Shown: positions 8,147 to 16,599 of the stretch, one piece after another | Position numbering within the stretch: position 1 is the stretch's first letter | Layout: each line of letters opens with the position of its first letter | Origin: Methylovorus sp035565335 | GTDB lineage: Bacteria; Pseudomonadota; Gammaproteobacteria; Burkholderiales; Methylophilaceae | Direction: 5' to 3' | Assembly: GCA_035565335.1 (NCBI GenBank) | Contig: DATMSO010000058.1 | Location: 1-42,169, forward strand | DNA length: 42,169 nt | Made by a program: the position numbers and the translations under genes | Notes under the pieces: model-generated | Databases searched by the model: none | The model's input: the letters and a program-made list of their open reading frames with translations, nothing else | What the model was told of the DNA's origin: nothing

Positions 8147-8770
8147 CTAAGGCTTCACTGTAATGGTGCTCTGGGTAATGCTCACCGCATTGCGGGGGCC
8201 TTTTACCCGGGTGGTCACGCGGTAATAAATCATGTAACCCCCGTTATAAGTACCTCCGCTACCGCCCTCCGTGCCCCCAGCGTTCTGGGCATTGCCATTG
8301 GACAGCGTGCGCCTGATGCAGCTTTGTCCATTTGCTCCTGTCGGATCAAAGGCCACCCCTGCAAGCCGGCACATGCGCTGGATGACATATTGCGTGGTAT
8401 TGCCCGCCCCATCGCTGGCCAGGGTGACGGCACTGTTCCAGGCAGATTCGGCTACCCAGTTGCGGTCATTCCAGACAGCCAGGGTAGAGCCAGGCGTGCC
8501 ACCGTTATCGGGCAGCGATGAAAAATAACCATTGCCAGGACTATCCGAGGTGAGGGATGTCTGATTGGCGGAAAGCCACTGATAAGCAATCTGGATGCCA
8601 CGGTCTGATGACATCAGGGCCGACTTCTTGAAGGCCACATTACCGGCAATGATGTTGCCGGTATCCACGGAACGCACCAATGCCACGCCAGCCAGCGTCA
8701 TCGCCACGAGGAAGATAAGGGCCAGAAACAGGACAACACCGCGTTGTGAGTTGGGCAAGGTGCGCATCAT
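8147..8770 (-). CDS. pilX: Type IV pilus minor pilin PilX
   Basis: A 207-aa minor pilin that joins PilV, PilW, FimT and PilE in the pilus tip complex with PilY1. The short basic leader ends in a glycine (QRG), followed by the hydrophobic helix VVLFLALIFLVAMTLAGVALVRS, typical of PilX. There is no acidic residue at position 5 of the mature helix, which is common in this subfamily. The body matches PilX in having GNIIAGNVAF shortly after the helix. The ATG at 8770 overlaps the pilW stop in an ATGATG context, which favours it over the ATG four codons earlier (8782); 8767 is also possible. Confidence 0.88.
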   Translation of the reverse strand: MMRTLPNSQRGVVLFLALIFLVAMTLAGVALVRSVDTGNIIAGNVAFKKSALMSSDRGIQIAYQWLSANQTSLTSDSPGNGYFSSLPDNGGTPGSTLAVWNDRNWVAESAWNSAVTLASDGAGNTTQYVIQRMCRLAGVAFDPTGANGQSCIRRTLSNGNAQNAGGTEGGSGGTYNGGYMIYYRVTTRVKGPRNAVSITQSTITVKP

Positions 8771-9885
8771 TGGGGATTCCATACCAGGTTACGCAAGACA
8801 TTGGTGGTCTCAAAAACCCGATAGCGGTAGCAACGCCAATCGTCATTGGTGCCCACATTACTGAAGGTTTTCGTGGTGACCCCATCCGGACGCCACACAG
8901 GCAAGGTAGTAGTGACATTGCAGGCGGCTTCGCGCTTGATGCTTCGCGCCACCAGACCATACCGTATGGCCTTGACCTGCGACCAGGCAGTATTGAGCGC
9001 AGAAAAGTTGGCCCCGCTGGGTGTCACGGTATCCCAGGTTTCAATCACGCCATCGTTATCGGTATCCTTGCCATACTCCGCCTGCAAGTCAACGATATCG
9101 GTCGCGATAATGGTCTGCGAGCCCACCATATTGTTGGTTTGCACCAGATTTCTGCGTCCAGCGTTATCCTGCACAATGCTGTAACTGTTATTGACCGGCG
9201 ACTGGCCAAGATTGAAGATCAGGCTCTGGGCAGGATAGACCGGAAGCGTGCCATCGTTATATCGATAGGCCTGCGTCACCGGACCAAGCTGATAGGTCCC
9301 GGTATCGTGTTTGACCCGATGGTCGGTAGCGTCTTCGCCGCTGTACTGGATCACATCGCCAGTACCTGCGGTGGCGTCCGCCAGCACAAGAACATCCCCC
9401 AGGCTATATCCATAGACATAGTAATTATCGACGTTGATGCTATCAGTACCACTTGTCATGCCCTGCCGTAAATATTCCGGCACACTGGTATTTGCCGCAT
9501 TGCCATAGCTGACAACAATAGTATCTGGCGCATTGGCGGCGCCCTGCAGGATCAGAATGGGCGCAAAGACAAATGGGGCCGCCGCGACCGTGCGCGGGCC
9601 TGAATCGTTAATCGTCACCGTTCCGCCCATAAAACCAGTCACGCTGCAAAGGCCGGTGCAGGCCGTGATATTCATGCCATAGCCCGCCTGCCGCATATCC
9701 TTGTCCATGAGCAGCATCGCCAGCGCGCCATTCTGCTGGGCATCGCTGCCGCTGGTGGTGGTCTGTTTGCTCTGCTCGGTAATGGAAAACACCTGGGTAA
9801 TGACCAGGCTGCCGAGCAAGGCGATCACAATGCCGACCATCAGCTCGACCAGGCTAAACCCCCGGGAGGAATGCGGCATGTTCAT
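8767..9885 (-). CDS. pilW: Type IV pilus minor pilin PilW
   Basis: A 372-aa prepilin-like protein. The leader ends SSRG with mature FSLVELMVGIVIAL, a textbook prepilin peptidase site with Glu5. The body matches PilW family signatures such as LMDKDMRQAGYG. Near residue 295, GKDTDNDGVIETW contains a DxDxDG loop like an EF-hand, so calcium binding is possible. The start ATG overlaps the pilV stop by 4 nt, and the stop overlaps pilX, indicating translational coupling. Located in the inner membrane before assembly into the pilus tip. Confidence 0.92.
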   Translation of the reverse strand: MNMPHSSRGFSLVELMVGIVIALLGSLVITQVFSITEQSKQTTTSGSDAQQNGALAMLLMDKDMRQAGYGMNITACTGLCSVTGFMGGTVTINDSGPRTVAAAPFVFAPILILQGAANAPDTIVVSYGNAANTSVPEYLRQGMTSGTDSINVDNYYVYGYSLGDVLVLADATAGTGDVIQYSGEDATDHRVKHDTGTYQLGPVTQAYRYNDGTLPVYPAQSLIFNLGQSPVNNSYSIVQDNAGRRNLVQTNNMVGSQTIIATDIVDLQAEYGKDTDNDGVIETWDTVTPSGANFSALNTAWSQVKAIRYGLVARSIKREAACNVTTTLPVWRPDGVTTKTFSNVGTNDDWRCYRYRVFETTNVLRNLVWNPQ

Positions 9886-10346
9886 GTGTTATCCCGCGAG
9901 CTGATATAAGAAACCGAGCGGAAATTGTGCCGACCTTCATTCGCTGTCGCGCCCGGGGCTTGCCAGAAAATCGTCACGGTCACCGTCCAGCCATTGGCAT
10001 TACTACCGGCGATGGCTACGGTGGGCGCATTGACGTTACCTTGTACATTCACGCCGGGCAAGGTGCCGATATTGGCGAGCCAAGGCGTGAGCGCAGTTGC
10101 GGAGCCCCCGGGATAGGTATAGGTGGAAATATTGGGTACATCCGCCCACATCAGCGAAACAATACGCTCGGCATACAAACTGGCCTCCAGGCGATATTGC
10201 GCATCGGACACGGTTTTGATCGCCGAGGCATGCAAACCCACAATCGCCAGTATCCCGATAGAAAAAATCAGGATGGCTATCAGACCTTCCAGCAGGATGG
10301 AACCCTGCTGAGCTGTTTGGTGTTGCAAGCGTCCAGGCATCAGCAT
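9882..10346 (-). CDS. pilV: Type IV pilus minor pilin PilV
   Basis: A 154-aa minor pilin. The leader is MLMPGRLQHQTAQQG, followed by SILLEGLIAILIFSIGILAIVGLHA, the PilV-type N-terminal helix with Glu5. The residues after the helix (AIKTVSDAQYRLEASLYAERI) also match PilV. It overlaps fimT by 7 nt. A second ATG at 10340 would give a 1-nt overlap and a shorter leader. It belongs to the priming complex with PilW, PilX and FimT. Confidence 0.9.
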   Translation of the reverse strand: MLMPGRLQHQTAQQGSILLEGLIAILIFSIGILAIVGLHASAIKTVSDAQYRLEASLYAERIVSLMWADVPNISTYTYPGGSATALTPWLANIGTLPGVNVQGNVNAPTVAIAGSNANGWTVTVTIFWQAPGATANEGRHNFRSVSYISSRDNT

Positions 10347-10909
10347 TTTCTGCCATCTCCCGTTAAGGTGACATTCGGGTCACAGCTACGCACCGAGGCG
10401 CCGCGAATCTGAATGCGTAGTTCCCGGCTTTGCTCAGTAGTAATGTTGTCGTTATCAATCGTGATATCGCTGATCGAACTCGCCAAAGACACACCGCCGA
10501 CATCCGGATCAGGGATACGCCCCAGACCGTTAAAGGTAACAGTGGCCGCTCCGCCGGGGATCACGGTGGTTTTCACCGCGCTGGCACTTTCTGTAGCATC
10601 GCGGCTCTGGATGACGGCAGGGCAATCCTGTAAGCCATCCCCATCGTTATCGCCTACCACGGTCAGGCAACCCACGGTCCAGCCCGTTTGTCCTCTCAGG
10701 GTAAAGCGCACCTGGGCATTGCGGCGCACCGCCTCGGCCCGCGCCAGCTGAATGCCGTTGAGAATGGCCTCGGATGCCGACTTGATCTGCACATTGGCCA
10801 TGAAAATGCGGAAGCTTGGAATCGCCACGGCCGCCAGAATGCCGACAATGCTGATCACGATCAGCATCTCCACCAGCGTAAAGCCGGACGCATGGCGGGC
10901 GGGCATCAT
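10340..10909 (-). CDS. fimT: Type IV pilus minor pilin FimT/GspH
   Basis: A 189-aa GspH/FimT-type pseudopilin. The leader ends ASG, followed by FTLVEMLIVISIVGILAAVAIPSF, the strongest prepilin motif in the operon. The globular part has the GspH pattern QLARAEAVRRNAQVRF and an acidic insert GDNDGDGLQDC shaped like a calcium loop. C-terminal cysteines (SCDPN, GRKC) may form a disulfide. The start overlaps the pilE stop by 1 nt (TGATG). FimT proteins take part in pilus biogenesis and, in some species, DNA binding during uptake; which applies here is not visible. Confidence 0.92.
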   Translation of the reverse strand: MMPARHASGFTLVEMLIVISIVGILAAVAIPSFRIFMANVQIKSASEAILNGIQLARAEAVRRNAQVRFTLRGQTGWTVGCLTVVGDNDGDGLQDCPAVIQSRDATESASAVKTTVIPGGAATVTFNGLGRIPDPDVGGVSLASSISDITIDNDNITTEQSRELRIQIRGASVRSCDPNVTLTGDGRKC

Positions 10910-11349
10910 CAGCAGGTGCCTCCGGCCTTGGTCAGCCAGCAGGTAGAGGATGTTTGGATGGTATTGCGGAACTTGGTCTGTGAGGTTTTGGCGTTATTGT
11001 GATCGATGGTGTACACAAAGCCGGCCATGTTATCGCTGCCAGTCGCGGTAATGATATAGCCCTGGCCTCCATTGCTGGTTGCGCATCCGACGTTAAAATG
11101 ACTGACTGTCGATGCTGTCGCCCCACAAGCACCGCCATTGGCATAGGTGCGGTTATCCTGGTAATAGCGCTCCATGCGGTTGCGCATTTGCGACAGTTCG
11201 CCAGTTGCCTGGGGAATCTGGGCACGTTTCACATAATCGGTATAGCTGGGATAGGCGACAGCCGCCAAGATGCCTACAATGGCAACCGTGATCATCAACT
11301 CGATCAATGTAAAACCAGCTTGCTGGCAATCTCGAAATACAGGGCGCAT
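10909..11349 (-). CDS. pilE: Type IV pilin-like minor pilin PilE
   Basis: A 146-aa pilin. The leader ends QQAG with mature FTLIELMITVAIVGILAAVAYPSYTDY. The sequence RNRMERYYQDNRTYANG is the PilE minor-pilin signature, and a C-terminal Cys pair (STCWLTKAGGTC) is present. It is the first gene of the six-gene minor-pilin operon. An AGAAAGG ribosome site lies before the ATG, and each following gene overlaps or nearly abuts its neighbour. It is probably a tip/minor pilin rather than the major subunit, because it sits with pilVWXY1. Confidence 0.91.
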   Translation of the reverse strand: MRPVFRDCQQAGFTLIELMITVAIVGILAAVAYPSYTDYVKRAQIPQATGELSQMRNRMERYYQDNRTYANGGACGATASTVSHFNVGCATSNGGQGYIITATGSDNMAGFVYTIDHNNAKTSQTKFRNTIQTSSTCWLTKAGGTC

Positions 11350-11519
11350 GGCGTAACCTTTCTGGGTAACTGAATCATGCTTATCTTAGCGTGCAAATGC
11401 CAGCCTCGCCCGACGGATGGTCAATTTTGGGCGATAAACGGCAGCCAGGCCCCCGCCGCATCGGCCAATAAGGCTTTGTGTTAAAATACGCAGGCTTTTC
11501 ACTTGTACAGGCACACCCC

Positions 11520-11678
11520 ATGCGCGCAGTCATTCTCGGCCTTTTATTTTCCATCAGCCTCGCTGCCTGTGGCACCAAGGGGCCGCTTTACATCCCTGAA
11601 AAGCAGTATCCGCTGGACCCGGCGGAGCGAAAAGCGGTACCCAAACCCGCCAAGCAAAGCAGCGATCAGGTGCCTTAA
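11520..11678 (+). CDS. lptM: LPS-assembly lipoprotein LptM (YifL-like)
   Basis: A 52-aa lipoprotein. The signal sequence MRAVILGLLFSISLAAC has a lipobox (LAAC), and the mature start CGTKGPLYIPEK carries the family core C-G-x-K-G-P-L-Y. LptM assists maturation of the LptDE translocon in the outer membrane. It precedes lysA, the usual arrangement in beta- and gammaproteobacteria. The open frame runs further upstream, but the ATG at 11520 gives a correct signal peptide. A possible -10 element (TAAAAT) lies at 11482-11487 with no convincing -35. Confidence 0.88.
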   Translation: MRAVILGLLFSISLAACGTKGPLYIPEKQYPLDPAERKAVPKPAKQSSDQVP

Positions 11679-11739
11679 GCACGTTGGCCGCTGACGGCTT
11701 TGTCCCCACTCAATATCCATACGGCATAGATCAACTCAC

Positions 11740-12987
11740 GTGAACGCATTTCAACTCAAGAACGGCCAACTGCACGCCGAACAAGTGCCCCTGCAAAAGT
11801 TGGCAGAGGAGTTCTCCACCCCTTGCTACGTCTACTCGCGTCAGGCGCTGGAAACGGCTTACCGCAATTTCCAGCAAGGCTTTGCCGGGGTGGACCATCT
11901 GGTGTGCTTTGCGGTAAAAGCCAACCCCAGCCTGGGCGTGTTGAGTGTATTTGCCAAACTGGGTGCCGGCTTTGATATTGTCTCCGGAGGTGAGCTGGCG
12001 CGCGTCCTCGCGGCGGGTGGCGATGCGTCAAAAGTGGTATTTTCCGGCGTAGGCAAAACCGCCGATGAAATGCGCGCTGCCCTGAAGGCGGGGATATTCT
12101 GCTTCAATGTGGAATCGGCCGCCGAGCTGGAGCGCCTGAACGAAGTGGCTGGCAGCATGGGCAAAATCGCCCCGGTATCGCTGCGTGTGAATCCGAATGT
12201 GGATGCCAAGACGCACCCTTATATCTCCACCGGCCTCAAGAACAACAAGTTCGGCGTGGCCTACGAGCAATCCCTGGCACTGTATCAGCAGGCGGCGGCC
12301 ATGCCGCATATCGAGGTGCATGGCGTGGATTGCCATATTGGCTCTCAGCTGACCGAGCTATCGCCATTTCTGGATGCATTTGACCGCGTACTGGCGCTGG
12401 TGGACCAACTGGAAGCCGCCGGCATTGCTATCCGCCACATCGACGCCGGTGGCGGTATCGGCATTTGCTATAACGAAGAAACCCCGCCGGATTTTGCCGC
12501 CTATGCGGCAGCCATGCTGAAGAAGCTGGGCGACCGCAAGGTCAAGCTGGTGTTTGAGCCAGGTCGTGCACTGGTCGGCAATGCTGGTGCCTTGCTGACG
12601 CGGGTGGAATACCTCAAGCATACTGAAGCCAAGAATTTCGCCATTGTGGATGCCGCCATGAACGACCTGATGCGGCCTGCGCTCTACGATGCTTATCATC
12701 AGATTGCCGAAGTGAGCCCTGATGACACACCCAAGCAGGTATACGAAATTGTGGGCCCTGTATGCGAGAGCGGCGATTTTCTGGGGCATGACCGTGAGCT
12801 TGGCCTGAAGCAGGGCGATTTGCTGGCTATCCTGTCGGCAGGTGCCTATGGCATGAGCATGAGCTCCAACTACAACACGCGTCCGCGCGCCGCAGAAGTC
12901 ATGGTCGATGGCGAAACCTGGCAACTGATCCGCAAGCGCGAAACTATCGCCGAGCTGTTTGCGCTGGAAAATGTCGTGAAAGACTGA
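11740..12987 (+). CDS. lysA: Diaminopimelate decarboxylase
   Basis: PLP-dependent enzyme that decarboxylates meso-diaminopimelate to L-lysine. The 415-aa protein has the PLP lysine in CFAVKANPSLG (Lys60), the HIGSQL segment, the glycine-rich phosphate loop DAGGGIGI, EPGRALVG, GPVCESGDFL with the active-site Cys, and the C-terminal GAYGMSMSSNYNTRPRAAE. It starts with GTG at 11740. No clear ribosome site is visible, and no in-frame ATG lies near, so the start is set by the family's N-terminus. It follows lptM by 61 bp. Confidence 0.96.
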   Translation: MNAFQLKNGQLHAEQVPLQKLAEEFSTPCYVYSRQALETAYRNFQQGFAGVDHLVCFAVKANPSLGVLSVFAKLGAGFDIVSGGELARVLAAGGDASKVVFSGVGKTADEMRAALKAGIFCFNVESAAELERLNEVAGSMGKIAPVSLRVNPNVDAKTHPYISTGLKNNKFGVAYEQSLALYQQAAAMPHIEVHGVDCHIGSQLTELSPFLDAFDRVLALVDQLEAAGIAIRHIDAGGGIGICYNEETPPDFAAYAAAMLKKLGDRKVKLVFEPGRALVGNAGALLTRVEYLKHTEAKNFAIVDAAMNDLMRPALYDAYHQIAEVSPDDTPKQVYEIVGPVCESGDFLGHDRELGLKQGDLLAILSAGAYGMSMSSNYNTRPRAAEVMVDGETWQLIRKRETIAELFALENVVKD

Positions 12988-13005
12988 TCCCGCCAGACTG
13001 GCAAT

Positions 13006-13045
13006 CAACAAAAAAGCGAACGGTGACTCGTTCGCTTTTTTGTTG
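13006..13045. terminator. Bidirectional terminator between lysA and purU
   Basis: A perfect 17-bp hairpin (13006-13022 with 13029-13045), containing AAAAAAGCGAACG on one side and CGTTCGCTTTTTT on the other. The symmetric A- and T-runs let it stop both lysA (plus) and the convergent purU (minus). Confidence 0.93.
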
Positions 13046-13090
13046 GGCTTAATCAATCTGGCTTAAAGACTGACAGTCTCTAGCTACACA

Positions 13091-13948
13091 TTAATCAAAA
13101 ATCACCGTCTTGTTCGCGTACAGCAGAATACGGTTTTCAATATGCCAGCGCACCGCGCGCGACAGCACCACGCGTTCCAGATCGCGCCCTTTCTGGATCA
13201 GATCTTCCACCTGGTCGCGATGTGAAATACGCGCAATATCCTGTTCGATAATCGGGCCTTCATCCAGCACTTCGGTGACGTAATGGCTGGTGGCGCCGAT
13301 CAGCTTCACACCACGCTCAAACGCACGGTGATAGGGGCGCGCGCCAATAAACGCCGGCAAAAAGGAATGGTGGATATTGATGATGCGTTGCGGGTAACGC
13401 TGCACAAAGTCGGGCGACAATATCTGCATGTAACGCGCCAGCACGATCAGATCAATGCCGTACTGGTCGAACAAGGCAAACTGCTGCGCTTCGGCCTCAG
13501 CCTTGTTGTCGCGGTTTACCTCAATGTAATGAAAAGGAATGCCGTGATAGGCGGCCAGACGCTCGGTGTGGCGATGATTGCTGACGATCAGTGGAATTTC
13601 GCAGGCCAGCTCGCCGCTCTGATGCCGGTGCAGCAAATCCACCAGGCAATGATCGTATTGCGACACCATGATGGCCATACGGGTGCTCTTCTGGCCCAGC
13701 TTGAGCTGCCAGGTCATATTGAAGCGCTCGGCAATCGGCGAGAAATGCTCGGAAAAGTTATCGGCATTGATGGCGGAATCAGTCAGATCCCACTCCACCC
13801 GCATCAAAAATAGGCCATTTTCGGCATCCTGATGCTGGTCAGCATGCACGATATTGGCATTGTGGCGGTATAAAAAATCCGCAATCCCCGCAACGATCCC
13901 CTTCTGGTCCGGGCAGGTCACCAGCAATGTGGCGGTATTCTTCATCAT
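13091..13948 (-). CDS. purU: Formyltetrahydrofolate deformylase PurU
   Basis: Hydrolyses 10-formyl-THF to formate and THF, supplying formate and balancing the C1-folate pool, which matters in a methylotroph. The 285-aa protein has an N-terminal ACT domain (TLLVTCPDQKGIVAGIADFL) and a C-terminal formyl-transferase hydrolase domain with NIHHSFLPAFIGARPYHRA, the catalytic Asp in EGPIIEQD, and the ending SRAVRWHIENRILLYANKTVIF. The start is one of two adjacent ATGs (13948 or 13945). The open frame extends upstream but is not family-like there. It is divergent from the GyrI-like gene. Confidence 0.95.
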   Translation of the reverse strand: MMKNTATLLVTCPDQKGIVAGIADFLYRHNANIVHADQHQDAENGLFLMRVEWDLTDSAINADNFSEHFSPIAERFNMTWQLKLGQKSTRMAIMVSQYDHCLVDLLHRHQSGELACEIPLIVSNHRHTERLAAYHGIPFHYIEVNRDNKAEAEAQQFALFDQYGIDLIVLARYMQILSPDFVQRYPQRIINIHHSFLPAFIGARPYHRAFERGVKLIGATSHYVTEVLDEGPIIEQDIARISHRDQVEDLIQKGRDLERVVLSRAVRWHIENRILLYANKTVIFD

Positions 13949-13986
13949 GGTCAGGTCGGCGATGCCGTCTTTTTTCGAAAAAACAG

Positions 13987-13992
13987 GATTAT
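13987..13992 (-). promoter_or_regulatory. Putative -10 element of purU
   Basis: Read on the minus strand this is a perfect TATAAT, 39 bp upstream of the purU start, preceded by TTGC. The -35 region is poor (TTCGTT-like at 18 bp), so the promoter is tentative. Confidence 0.4.
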
Positions 13993-14115
13993 AGCAACTA
14001 AGGCCTGCACAAACGAATAGGCGCCGCTGAATCAGTGCAAGCCGGGCAGGGTTGTGGTATCTTTTACCGTGATTATTGCTTCCCATGCCGCCACCCGCCT
14101 CAAGCATCGATACCC

Positions 14116-14649
14116 GTGAAAAAACAGCTACCCATTATTTTTATCGCTTTCATCCTGCCCATTACCGCCATGTTGTGGTGGTGGGGGCTGTTCAGCACAC
14201 CCAAGCTACAGATCGAGCAGGCGGGCGATTACCACTATGCTTACCTTGAGGCCCAAGGCGTGTATTCCAAACTGGGCGAAACACTGGCTGAGGTCAAGCA
14301 GGAGCTAGATCGCCAGGGTATCAGCCACGGCGCCGAGGTCACGCTGGTCATGACCGATCCGCGCAAAACCAAACCCGCCGACCTGCTGGCACGCACCGGT
14401 TACATGATTCCGGCCGACGCAAAACTGCAATCTCCGCTCAAAAGCGCCACCATTCCAAAGCGTGAAGTCGTGGCAGTCAGCATCAAGGCCCACCCTTTAC
14501 TGGCCTATGGCAAAACCTACGGGGCCCTGTTGGACTATACGAATCAGCACCACTCTTCATTACAATTACCTACGCTGGAAATTTTCGACCACAGCGTATT
14601 ACGGGTAGAAATGCCGTTATCGCACGAACCGCAGGATGCATCTCCATGA
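14116..14649 (+). CDS. Membrane-anchored GyrI-like (effector-binding fold) protein
   Basis: A 177-aa protein starting with GTG at 14116. Residues 5-24 form one transmembrane anchor (LPIIFIAFILPITAMLWWWG), followed by a soluble domain. The stretch YHYAYLEAQGVYSKLGETLAEV resembles the first beta-alpha unit of GyrI-like/AraC effector-binding domains, and the spacing of the two half-repeats fits. Such domains bind small hydrophobic molecules. Its own ligand is unknown. An ATG at 14085 is in another frame. Its stop overlaps the next gene by 4 nt (ATGA), so it is coupled to a CobD-like membrane protein. Confidence 0.65.
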   Translation: MKKQLPIIFIAFILPITAMLWWWGLFSTPKLQIEQAGDYHYAYLEAQGVYSKLGETLAEVKQELDRQGISHGAEVTLVMTDPRKTKPADLLARTGYMIPADAKLQSPLKSATIPKREVVAVSIKAHPLLAYGKTYGALLDYTNQHHSSLQLPTLEIFDHSVLRVEMPLSHEPQDASP

Positions 14650-15563
14650 ATTTCATTGTTCTGGTCAGCGCGCTCGCTCTCAGTTACTACCGTCCGCACA
14701 AAAGCCTGGATTGGCTTTTTCATGTGTGCACGCCCTATGCGCAATTACTGGAACGCAACTTTAACGGCGGCAAAAACCGGCATGGTGTCGTTGCCTGGAC
14801 ACTGGGTGCACTGTTGCCCTCCATCGTTATCGGCTTTCTTTACTATGGCCTGATGGAACTCAATGCCATCGTCGGCATGCTGTTTGGCATTGCCGTGCTT
14901 TATCTGATTCTGCGCTTCAGCCGCTTCAGCCAACGCGCCGAACGTATCGCCACCGCCCTCGCTGATAAAAACATAGACGAAGCCCGCCTGCTGCTGAGCC
15001 AGTGGGAGCCGCCGCTGGAAACCAGCCATTACAATGCCGCTGAAGTCGCGCGCGTCAGCATTGAAACCACCTTGCGCCGCGCTCATCAAGGGCTGTTCGG
15101 GCCTATATTCTGGTTTGTCCTGCTGGGGCCCGGCGGCGCTTTGCTGTACCGGCTCTCGCATCTTTTCATGCAGAGCTGGGAACCGCATCTGGATAACCAC
15201 TTTCACCGCTTCGCCCACCGGGCATTTGAATGGCTCGACTGGTTGCCTATTCGCATTTCAGGTGCGTGTTTTGCCATTGTCGGCGATTTTGAAGACGCCG
15301 TTTATTGCTGGCGTACTCAGGCCGCAGGCTGGCCGGAGCAATCGCTGGGCATCATCCTCGCGAGTGGCGCAGGTGCGCTCGGCGTGCGCCTGGGAGAGCC
15401 ATTACCTTATCGCGGCGTCCTGCAATTCCGCCCCGAGCTTGGCCTGGGCGACGAAGCCGATGCCGATTATCTGAAAAGTGCCGTCGGCCTGGTCTGGCGC
15501 GTGCTGGTATTGCTGGTCGGCCTGTTGTTGCTGTTAACCTTTGCCCACTGGTTGGGCAATTAA
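14646..15563 (+). CDS. CobD/CbiB-family membrane protein
   Basis: A 305-aa inner-membrane protein. It has hydrophobic segments near residues 1-15, 48-88, 152-175 and 275-302. It carries CbiB-family traits such as the cytosolic NIDEARLLLSQW, AEVARVSIETTLRRAHQGLFGPIFWFVLLGPGGALLYRL and a GDFEDAVYCWR region. CbiB makes adenosylcobinamide phosphate, and the related AmpE is a signalling protein. No other cobalamin gene is near, so a true cobalamin role is uncertain. It overlaps the upstream GyrI-like gene by 4 nt and lies 48 bp before ispH. Confidence 0.72.
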   Translation: MNFIVLVSALALSYYRPHKSLDWLFHVCTPYAQLLERNFNGGKNRHGVVAWTLGALLPSIVIGFLYYGLMELNAIVGMLFGIAVLYLILRFSRFSQRAERIATALADKNIDEARLLLSQWEPPLETSHYNAAEVARVSIETTLRRAHQGLFGPIFWFVLLGPGGALLYRLSHLFMQSWEPHLDNHFHRFAHRAFEWLDWLPIRISGACFAIVGDFEDAVYCWRTQAAGWPEQSLGIILASGAGALGVRLGEPLPYRGVLQFRPELGLGDEADADYLKSAVGLVWRVLVLLVGLLLLLTFAHWLGN

Positions 15564-15611
15564 AGCGGCCACGCGCTGCTCATCATCGTTTAGCTGAATC
15601 GAAGACATTCT

Positions 15612-16538
15612 ATGGATATCGTACTTGCCAACCCCCGCGGCTTCTGTGCCGGCGTTGATCGCGCCATCATCATTGTGGAGCAGGCGCTGGAAAAATTTGG
15701 CGCGCCTATCTATGTGCGCCATGAAGTCGTGCACAACAAATTTGTTGTGGATGAGCTGAAGCGCAAGGGCGCCGTGTTTATTGAAGAACTGGAAGAAGTG
15801 CCGCCCGGCAATACCGTGATTTTCAGTGCGCATGGCGTGTCACGTGAAGTTCGCGGCGATGCTGAAGCACGTGGCCTGCGCGTGTTTGATGCCACCTGCC
15901 CGCTGGTTACCAAAGTCCATAATGAAGTCGCCAAAATGCGTCAAGACGGCAAGGAGATCGTCATGATCGGCCATAAGGGGCATCCGGAAGTGGAAGGCAC
16001 CATGGGCCAATCGGACGGTGGCATGTATCTGGTGGAAACGCCGGAGGACGTAGAGCTGCTGGCCGTGAAAGACCCGGCCAAGCTCGCCTATGTAACACAG
16101 ACCACACTGTCGATAGATGATGCCGCTGCTATCGTCTCGGCCCTCCAGCGCAAGTTCCCGCTGATCAGCGCGCCTAAGAGCGACTCCATCTGCTATGCCA
16201 CGCAAAATCGGCAGGATGCGGTGAAAGCGATGGCCAAGGATTGCGACCTGGTGATTGTGGTCGGTTCACCCAATAGCTCCAACTCCAACCGCTTGCGTGA
16301 AGTCGCGCAGAACCAGGGCATTGAATCCTATATGGTGGATAACGCCAGCTACTTGAATGCCGCCTGGCTTACCGGCAAAAAACGCATCGGCGTTTCCGCG
16401 GGCGCATCCGCACCTGAGATTCTGGTAAAAGAAGTCATCCAGCGCCTGCAGGAAATGGGGGCATCTGAGGTTACCGAGTTGCAAGGGGTCGTTGAGAATG
16501 TTGTATTCCAGCTGCCTAAAAACCTCAAATCAGCCTGA
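15612..16538 (+). CDS. ispH: 4-hydroxy-3-methylbut-2-enyl diphosphate reductase IspH
   Basis: Last enzyme of the MEP isoprenoid pathway, an Fe-S enzyme that converts HMBPP to IPP and DMAPP. The 308-aa protein has all three cluster cysteines: Cys12 (RGFCAGV), Cys96 (DATCPLV) and Cys194 (DSICYATQNRQ). It also has the substrate residues in HEVVHN, GHKGHPEVEGT, the TQTT segment and SPNSSNSNRL. The start ATG has no strong ribosome site. The next strong signal is a bidirectional terminator right after the stop. Confidence 0.97.
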   Translation: MDIVLANPRGFCAGVDRAIIIVEQALEKFGAPIYVRHEVVHNKFVVDELKRKGAVFIEELEEVPPGNTVIFSAHGVSREVRGDAEARGLRVFDATCPLVTKVHNEVAKMRQDGKEIVMIGHKGHPEVEGTMGQSDGGMYLVETPEDVELLAVKDPAKLAYVTQTTLSIDDAAAIVSALQRKFPLISAPKSDSICYATQNRQDAVKAMAKDCDLVIVVGSPNSSNSNRLREVAQNQGIESYMVDNASYLNAAWLTGKKRIGVSAGASAPEILVKEVIQRLQEMGASEVTELQGVVENVVFQLPKNLKSA

Positions 16539-16550
16539 GACATTCCAATG

Positions 16551-16579
16551 AAAAAGCCCCGCATTGCGGGGCTTTTTTT
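16551..16579. terminator. Bidirectional terminator between ispH and doxX-like gene
   Basis: Stem AGCCCCGC / GCGGGGCT with a 3-nt loop, flanked by AAAAA on the left and TTTTTTT on the right. It can stop ispH (plus) and the DoxX gene (minus). Confidence 0.93.
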
Positions 16580-16599
16580 ATGCCTGCCTGACGACCAGC

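Noticed and set aside
11381..11480. Sigma54 promoter for the pilus operon
   Set aside because: A TGGCA and a TTGC occur near each other on the minus strand, but the GG to GC distance is 5 and not 10 nt.
14085..14115. ATG at 14085 as start of the GyrI-like gene
   Set aside because: It is in a different frame from the protein with the transmembrane helix and conserved domain.
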